Below are positions 59,166 to 64,000 of a stretch of 64,000 bases of DNA, piece by piece. The notes under the pieces are model-generated. The model ran no database searches. It was given only the letters and a program-made list of their open reading frames with translations, and was not told where the DNA came from. Each line of letters starts with the position of its first letter. Position 1 is the first letter of the stretch. The translations under genes and the position numbers were made by a program. The DNA is taken from assembly GCA_963972195.1 (NCBI GenBank), contig CAXATH010000002.1, forward strand, positions 1 to 64,000, read 5' to 3'. This DNA comes from Litorimonas sp963972195 (GTDB lineage Bacteria > Pseudomonadota > Alphaproteobacteria > Caulobacterales > Maricaulaceae).

Positions 59166-61553
59166 TTAACCTCGTAAACGCCCCCCGACTTTCATCACGC
59201 TTTCAATGATTTTGTCGCTGACTGCGTCTATTTCCTTATCCGTAAGAGTGGCGTCTGTCGGAGACAAAGTCACCTCTATTGCCAGAGATTTGTGACCGTC
59301 TTCAACGCCCTTGCCTTGATAGACATCGAACAAACTTACATTTGTAATGAGCTTTTTATCTGCGCTCTGGGCCGCACGTAACACATCATTCGAAGCTGTC
59401 GCCTCCGGAACGATAAAGGCGAAATCGCGCGTCACGGGCATGAAATCAGACAGGGTCAATGCGCCTTTAGATTTGGACGCGTTTTTCTTACGCGGCGCTG
59501 GCAATTCTTCAGGCCAGATTTCAAAGGCCGCCACACGGCCTTCAACACCCAAGGCCTTCAAAATGCGCGGGTGCAGTTCACCGAAACTCGCTAAAACCTT
59601 CTTGGGTCCCATCCGAAGGGATCCTGAGCGGCCCGGATGCCAATAGTCTCCAACAGCTTCCATAAGCATCAGGTTGTCGGTAGAGGCGCCCATGGCGTCT
59701 AAAGCTTCGATAACGTCTGCTTTTGCGGTCAAAGCAGAAATTTCTTCCGCTCCGGCCCAATCACGCGCGCTTTCAGCGCAGCGCATTCCGGCAAGTGAAA
59801 GACGCTGATCTTTTGGCTCTTGCCCGGCAAAGACGGGGCCAAGCTCGAACAGGGCCGCGCCGGCATAACCCTTATCGGCATTACGCTGCCCGGCGAGCAA
59901 AAGGTGAATCAGCGCGCTAGGGCGCATCGTATTCAAATCATTCGAAATTGGATTATCGACGCGCAGGGCGGGGTTGTCGCCGCCGAAAAGCGCCGCGTGT
60001 TCATCCAGCGCGAAAGACCAGGTGACAGATTCGGACAGGCCGCGCAGTGCCAACGCCCGGCGCGCAAGCCGCGTCCGGTTTTGTGTCAGGGTCGCGGTGG
60101 GTTCGCGCCGTCCCGGCAAAGCCGGCAGGCTCACGGCCTCCAGATTATGATAGCCGTGAATACGGGCGATCTCTTCGACTAGGTCCGCGCCTTCGGTACA
60201 ATCGCGGCGGAAGCTTGGCACGGTGACTTTCCAAATTGGGCCGTGTTTTACCGTAAAGCCGAGCTTGGTCAGAATTGTGTTCATCTCCTCATCTGACAGG
60301 CTGAGGCTTGTCAGGCGATTGACCTGCATGGGATCAAATTCGATGGGGTCAGGGTCAGCGGGAATTTCTCCGCCGATCACGATATCGCTGGCTTCGCCGC
60401 CGCAAATTTCCAAAACGAGCTGTGTTGCGAGTTCGCAGCCATCAATCAGTCCGCCTGTATCTACGCCGCGCTCGAACCGGTATTTCGCATCGGAATTGAC
60501 GCCGAGCCGTTTGGCGGAGCGCCGAATGGTCAGCGGATCGAAATAGGCGCTTTCGATTAAAATATCCGTCGTGTTTTCATCACAGCTCGATTCCTCACCG
60601 CCGACGATACCGCCGAGGCCAAGAATGCCGCTCTCATCCGCTATGACGACATCGTCTGCGGTTGCTGTGTAAGTGCGGTCGTCCAGCGCTTCGAATGCCT
60701 CGTCTTTGCCGCGGCGCACGATGATAGAGCCGGTCAGCTTTGACATGTCATAGAAATGCAGAGGCCGCGCGCGGTCATAGGTGATGTAATTTGTAATATC
60801 GACGAGCGCTGAAATCGGGCGCAGGCCGATAGCCTTTAATTGGTCCTGTAGCCATTTCGGCGAGGGTCCGTTTTTGACGCCGCGAATGTGGCGGCCAACA
60901 AAAGCCGGACAGCCCTCCGTATCGTCCACGCGAATTTTCTGATCTGTCTCGAATTTTGGCGGAGTTAGATTGGTCGGCGGGGTAATTAATTTGCCCAGTC
61001 CGACCGCAGCCAAATCGCGCGCTATCGAATTCACGCCAAGCCAGTCCGGGCGATTAGGCGTCACTTCGAAATCAATGACGGGGTCATTCATATTCAGGGC
61101 GTCGGCCAGAGGCGTGCCCATTTCAAGCTCCTGCGGCAAATCCATAATGCCGTCATTTTCCTCATCGACTTCAAGCTCTTTGCCGGAACACATCATACCG
61201 GAGGACTCAATGCCGCGAATTTTGCGGGGCTTCTTATCTAGGCTGAAATCCAGACCCGGAATATAGGCGCCAAGCGGGGCATAGGCCACGGTCATATCAG
61301 CGCGCGCATTCGGGGCGCCGCAAACAATTGTCTTGGTGCCGTCCCGGGTCTCCACTGTGCAGACCTTAAGCTTATCCGCGTCGGGATGTTTTTTTGCCGT
61401 TAGGACTTTGGCGATAGAAAACTCAGACAGTTTCTCCGCCGGGTTTTCAACGTCTTCAACTTCGAGACCGGCCAGCGTCATCGCCTCGACCACTTCGTCA
61501 ATCGTCGCCTCTGTCTCGAGGTGCTTTTTCAGCCATGAGAGTGTGAATTTCAT
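59166..61553 (-). CDS. pheT: Phenylalanyl-tRNA synthetase beta subunit
   Basis: A 795-residue subunit of the alpha2beta2 enzyme that charges tRNA-Phe. Domains are the EMAP-like tRNA-binding domain (about 40-150, FSIAKVLTAKKHPDADKL), the B3/B4 editing domain (about 215-370, with HFYDMSKL), the B5 domain (400-470), a catalytic-like core (about 490-690) and the C-terminal ferredoxin-like anticodon-binding domain (about 700-795, FPxxxRDFAF as MPVTRDFAF). It overlaps pheS by one base. Confidence 0.96.
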   Translation of the reverse strand: MKFTLSWLKKHLETEATIDEVVEAMTLAGLEVEDVENPAEKLSEFSIAKVLTAKKHPDADKLKVCTVETRDGTKTIVCGAPNARADMTVAYAPLGAYIPGLDFSLDKKPRKIRGIESSGMMCSGKELEVDEENDGIMDLPQELEMGTPLADALNMNDPVIDFEVTPNRPDWLGVNSIARDLAAVGLGKLITPPTNLTPPKFETDQKIRVDDTEGCPAFVGRHIRGVKNGPSPKWLQDQLKAIGLRPISALVDITNYITYDRARPLHFYDMSKLTGSIIVRRGKDEAFEALDDRTYTATADDVVIADESGILGLGGIVGGEESSCDENTTDILIESAYFDPLTIRRSAKRLGVNSDAKYRFERGVDTGGLIDGCELATQLVLEICGGEASDIVIGGEIPADPDPIEFDPMQVNRLTSLSLSDEEMNTILTKLGFTVKHGPIWKVTVPSFRRDCTEGADLVEEIARIHGYHNLEAVSLPALPGRREPTATLTQNRTRLARRALALRGLSESVTWSFALDEHAALFGGDNPALRVDNPISNDLNTMRPSALIHLLLAGQRNADKGYAGAALFELGPVFAGQEPKDQRLSLAGMRCAESARDWAGAEEISALTAKADVIEALDAMGASTDNLMLMEAVGDYWHPGRSGSLRMGPKKVLASFGELHPRILKALGVEGRVAAFEIWPEELPAPRKKNASKSKGALTLSDFMPVTRDFAFIVPEATASNDVLRAAQSADKKLITNVSLFDVYQGKGVEDGHKSLAIEVTLSPTDATLTDKEIDAVSDKIIESVMKVGGRLRG

Positions 61554-62620
61554 TAGGAAAGCCCCGTCGCGAGGTTAGCTTGTAGGAGGGGGTCAAAGCC
61601 GTAATGGCCGAGCCAGCGTGTATCCGCGGCGAACATGTCGCGCAGGTCCGGCATGCCGTATTTTAACATGGCGAGGCGGTCGACGCCCATGCCGAAGGCA
61701 AAGCCCTGATATTCTTCGGGATCGAGGTCGCAGGCGCGCAACACATTCGGGTGCACCATGCCGCAGCCAAGGATTTCCATCCAGCTTTCGCCTTGGCCAA
61801 TTTTGATAGCCGCGCCGTCGCGGGCGTATCGCACATCCATTTCGGCTGACGGCTCGGTAAACGGGAAGTGATGCGGGCGGAACTGCACATCGACATCGGT
61901 TTCGAAAAAGGCGCTGACAAAATCCATGAGCACGCCTTTGAGGTGGCCCATATGGATGCCTTTGTCGATGACGAGGCCTTCGACCTGGTGAAACATCGGC
62001 GTGTGGGTCTGGTCAGAGTCAGAGCGGTAAGTCCGGCCCGGGGCAATAATGCGAATGGGCGGCTTTTGCGAAATCATCGTGCGGATCTGAACAGGGGAGG
62101 TGTGCGTGCGCAGAACCTTTTTCTCTTCGTCGCCGACGGGAGACATGAAAAATGTGTCGTGAATATCGCGGGCCGGATGGCCGGGCGGGAAATTCAGCGC
62201 GGTGAAGTTATGAAAGTCGTCTTCTATGTCGGGACCTTCGGCAACCGAAAATCCCATATCGGAAAAAATGACGGCCATTTCTTCCATGACTTGCGGAACC
62301 GGATGAAGCTTTCCTTTGCGGCGCGCAATCGGCAAGGACATGTCCATAGTTTCAGAAGTTAGAGCCGCGTCGAGCGCTTTATTCTCAAGCTCTGATTTCT
62401 TGTCTTCGACCAAAGCGTTGAGGTCGTTTTTCAGACCGTTCAGCGCCGGGCCCATGACCTTTTTCTCTTCAACGCTCATCTTTCCAAGCTCGCGCATCAT
62501 CAGAGAGACTTCGCCCTTTTTACCGAGCGCGGCGACGCGAACGTCATCCAGGGTCTGAAGGTCTGAAGCGGCCTCTATCTGGGCGGCGATTTTCGTTTTG
62601 ACGGAGTCGATATCGGCCAT
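61553..62620 (-). CDS. pheS: Phenylalanyl-tRNA synthetase alpha subunit
   Basis: A 355-residue class II synthetase subunit. It has an N-terminal coiled coil (1-90) and a catalytic core with motif 2 region HTSPVQIRTM, FHQVEGLVIDKG, the PRF-like ARDIHDTFF and motif 3 GMGVDRLAMLKYG. Start at ATG 62620 gives the normal length; a 31-residue longer frame is open but unlike the family. The pair pheS-pheT is a tight operon with no visible leader peptide. Confidence 0.96.
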   Translation of the reverse strand: MADIDSVKTKIAAQIEAASDLQTLDDVRVAALGKKGEVSLMMRELGKMSVEEKKVMGPALNGLKNDLNALVEDKKSELENKALDAALTSETMDMSLPIARRKGKLHPVPQVMEEMAVIFSDMGFSVAEGPDIEDDFHNFTALNFPPGHPARDIHDTFFMSPVGDEEKKVLRTHTSPVQIRTMISQKPPIRIIAPGRTYRSDSDQTHTPMFHQVEGLVIDKGIHMGHLKGVLMDFVSAFFETDVDVQFRPHHFPFTEPSAEMDVRYARDGAAIKIGQGESWMEILGCGMVHPNVLRACDLDPEEYQGFAFGMGVDRLAMLKYGMPDLRDMFAADTRWLGHYGFDPLLQANLATGLS

Positions 62621-62739
62621 AGTGGCGGGTCTTTCGGCGTAGCTGACAGGCGGACATAATGTCCGCTTTATGTGAGCCGCGTTTTGACGTTTTGCGCCGC
62701 GTCCGTCAACCAAAAGCCTGCGAGAGCTGTGCTTGCGTT

Positions 62740-63675
62740 TCAGCCGGCCTTTTTCTTTTGAGGCTTGAGGAATGTTGTGCGGCCATTGGATTTTACTTTA
62801 GGGGAGTCTTCAAGAGGGTCCATATCTTCGACAATGTCCTCGCGTTTACGGTAAAGGCATTTGGTTCCGTCCACAGGGTCAAATCCGAAATTGATCTGTT
62901 TGAGAGACTCATTGCTGCCCAGAAGAAGATATCCGTAGGGCAGAACCAAAGACGACAAGCCGCGCAGTACGCGAAGTTTGGCCGGGCCTGAATAATGCGG
63001 AAGGGATCCACGAAATAACACACCATGAAATTTAGGCAGGCTACCGAGGCTCGATAAGAGATGGACATCGCGGAAAGTGACCAATTCTTTCAGGGAGTGG
63101 CCCACAATCCAGTCACTGCTATTGGGTTCAGGTGAGGGCTCAAAATGCTCTATGAGGTCGCGGGCGGCTAATCCTCTCTGAACTTCAAAATGTGTGTATC
63201 GCCCGGCCTTGGCTCTGTCCAAGGCGGCAGAGGGATAATCCACGCCAATAATTTCCACGCTCAATCCGGGAAGCTGCCCCTTCATTCTTTCGAAAGCCAT
63301 CGCCATGCCGTAAGCTTCCTGGCCTGCCGCGCAGCCAAAAGATAAGAGCCGGACCTGTCCGCCGCCTCTGACGGCGTAAAGATCAGGCAGAATGTTTTCA
63401 GAGAAATAGGTAAAACTTTTCGGGTCTTTGTTAAAATGACTGTCGCGTTCCAAAAGGGTGGACACGACCTGCACGGCCAAGCGGGAATCTCCGGAGCCAA
63501 ATAATTCATCGACCAAAGAATCAAGTGAGTCGAATCCCTCTTTCCGGGCCAGAGCCGATAGCCGCGTTTCGACCAAAAAGGCATGATCCGACCCCAGATT
63601 GACTCCGGCCAGCTCTAGAGTCAGCCGCTTCAAGGCCTCATAATAAGGAGGATTTAAACTCAGCACCCCCGTCAT
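62740..63675 (-). CDS. Divergent CheR-type methyltransferase
   Basis: A 311-residue CheR-like protein. The SAM-binding part is recognisable: LLSFGCAAGQEAYGMAMA (110-127), EIIGVDYPSAALDRAKAGRY (141-160) and HFEVQRGL (162-169). Canonical catalytic parts are changed: the TRNETxFFR region reads LLERDSHFNK (74-83), and the FCRNVLIYF region reads LFRGSLPHYS (220-229). The C-terminus is basic. It may be a degenerate or retargeted receptor methyltransferase. It starts 2 bp after the CheY-like gene. Confidence 0.8.
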   Translation of the reverse strand: MTGVLSLNPPYYEALKRLTLELAGVNLGSDHAFLVETRLSALARKEGFDSLDSLVDELFGSGDSRLAVQVVSTLLERDSHFNKDPKSFTYFSENILPDLYAVRGGGQVRLLSFGCAAGQEAYGMAMAFERMKGQLPGLSVEIIGVDYPSAALDRAKAGRYTHFEVQRGLAARDLIEHFEPSPEPNSSDWIVGHSLKELVTFRDVHLLSSLGSLPKFHGVLFRGSLPHYSGPAKLRVLRGLSSLVLPYGYLLLGSNESLKQINFGFDPVDGTKCLYRKREDIVEDMDPLEDSPKVKSNGRTTFLKPQKKKAG

Positions 63676-63677
63676 GA

Positions 63678-64000
63678 TTAAATTAATCCGGCAAGTTGAA
63701 ATTTGGATTCTATAATGTCGGAATCGAACGGCTTCATAATATATTCGTTTGCGCCGTTTTGCAGCGCTTCGGTAATGCGTTCGACGCTGCGCTCAGCGGT
63801 GCAGAATATTACGACAGGTTTATCGCCGTCAGGCAGCTGTCTCAAAGCTTTCAAGAACCCAAATCCGTCCATAACCGGCATTCTCCAGTCTAATAGCACA
63901 GCCGCGGGCATCTCCAGTTTACAGAGGTCCAATGCCTCCTTTCCGTTCTCGGCCTCAGAGGCTTCGAAATTCATGTCCTTGAGAATACGAGTTGCCACAC
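63678..64000 (-). CDS. CheY-like response regulator receiver, 5' end outside the window
   Basis: At least 106 residues of a single receiver domain; the reading frame runs off the right edge. The phosphoacceptor Asp is in VLLDWRMPVMDGF, the conserved Thr/Ser position in FCTAE, and the Lys in MKPFDSD. It is adjacent to the CheR-like gene, so a chemotaxis-like or polar signalling operon probably continues beyond the window. Confidence 0.9.
   Translation of the reverse strand, partial: VATRILKDMNFEASEAENGKEALDLCKLEMPAAVLLDWRMPVMDGFGFLKALRQLPDGDKPVVIFCTAERSVERITEALQNGANEYIMKPFDSDIIESKFQLAGLI

Noticed and set aside
1..64000. tRNA genes, CRISPR arrays, complete insertion sequences, prophage
   Set aside because: Looked for T-loop-like GTTCGA motifs, regularly spaced repeats and transposase or phage structural genes; candidates fell inside coding genes or were absent. 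A tRNA-finder run would be decisive.

Overview
This window reads as a chromosomal segment of a marine or aquatic alphaproteobacterium, most like the Maricaulales/Hyphomonadales (stalked or budding Caulobacter relatives). The evidence is a complete Caulobacter-type cpa/tad pilus locus, CtrA-like TTAA-N7-TTAA and TTAACCAT sites, GGAAC-N16/17-CGTT promoters of the alphaproteobacterial general stress sigma factor (EcfG), a CycM-like cytochrome c, and an SRP RNA/dnaX/ybaB/recR block. Base composition is near 50% G+C. I saw no tRNA, rRNA, CRISPR array, intact insertion sequence or prophage. Gene calls rest on family motifs read by eye; no database search was run.

Layout. Positions 1-2500 look like accessory DNA: a partial repeat- and SH3-containing membrane protein, a G+C-rich alpha/beta hydrolase, and a gene-poor stretch. 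2549-6728 hold a DMT exporter, a DUF2959 lipoprotein and a TonB-dependent receptor. 6889-8741 is a four-gene operon on the minus strand: a small hydrophilic protein, a YqcI/YcgG (GntA/DcsA-like) heme N-oxygenase, a DUF1989 protein and a YbiI-type zinc finger, behind an EcfG-like promoter. This is the most interesting unit here. 8852-13059 hold a DUF421 protein, a membrane protein, gyrB and a DUF202 protein. 13257-16233 carry three consecutive genes for gamma-glutamyl/glutamine chemistry and then NAD(P)HX dehydratase. 16238-29749 is mostly housekeeping: a DUF885 protein, pterin dehydratase, VanZ-like, dut, coaBC, a DEAD-box helicase, ubiB, nrdB behind two NrdR boxes, and a tyrosine phosphatase.

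29759-43012 is the tad/cpa pilus locus: two TadE-like pseudopilins and a secretin-N-domain protein on the minus strand, then two flp pilins, cpaA, cpaB, cpaC, cpaD, cpaE, cpaF, tadB and tadC on the plus strand, and a TadD-like TPR lipoprotein on the minus strand. CpaA would mature the pilins, CpaF would power assembly on the TadB/TadC platform, CpaC would form the outer-membrane pore, and CpaE would localise the machine.

43192-49266 hold an M17 aminopeptidase, a MarR regulator, an NlpC/P60 hydrolase, cytochrome c, prephenate dehydratase, a YHS protein and NudC. 49478-56936 hold a small porin, the SRP RNA, an antiporter, a 42-residue membrane protein with a perfect EcfG promoter, dnaX, ybaB, a GH10 xylanase, an endonuclease/phosphatase-family protein and recR. 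56957-64000 hold a DUF6498 protein, a small beta protein, rmuC, pheT, pheS, a divergent CheR and the 3' part of a CheY-like receiver that leaves the window.
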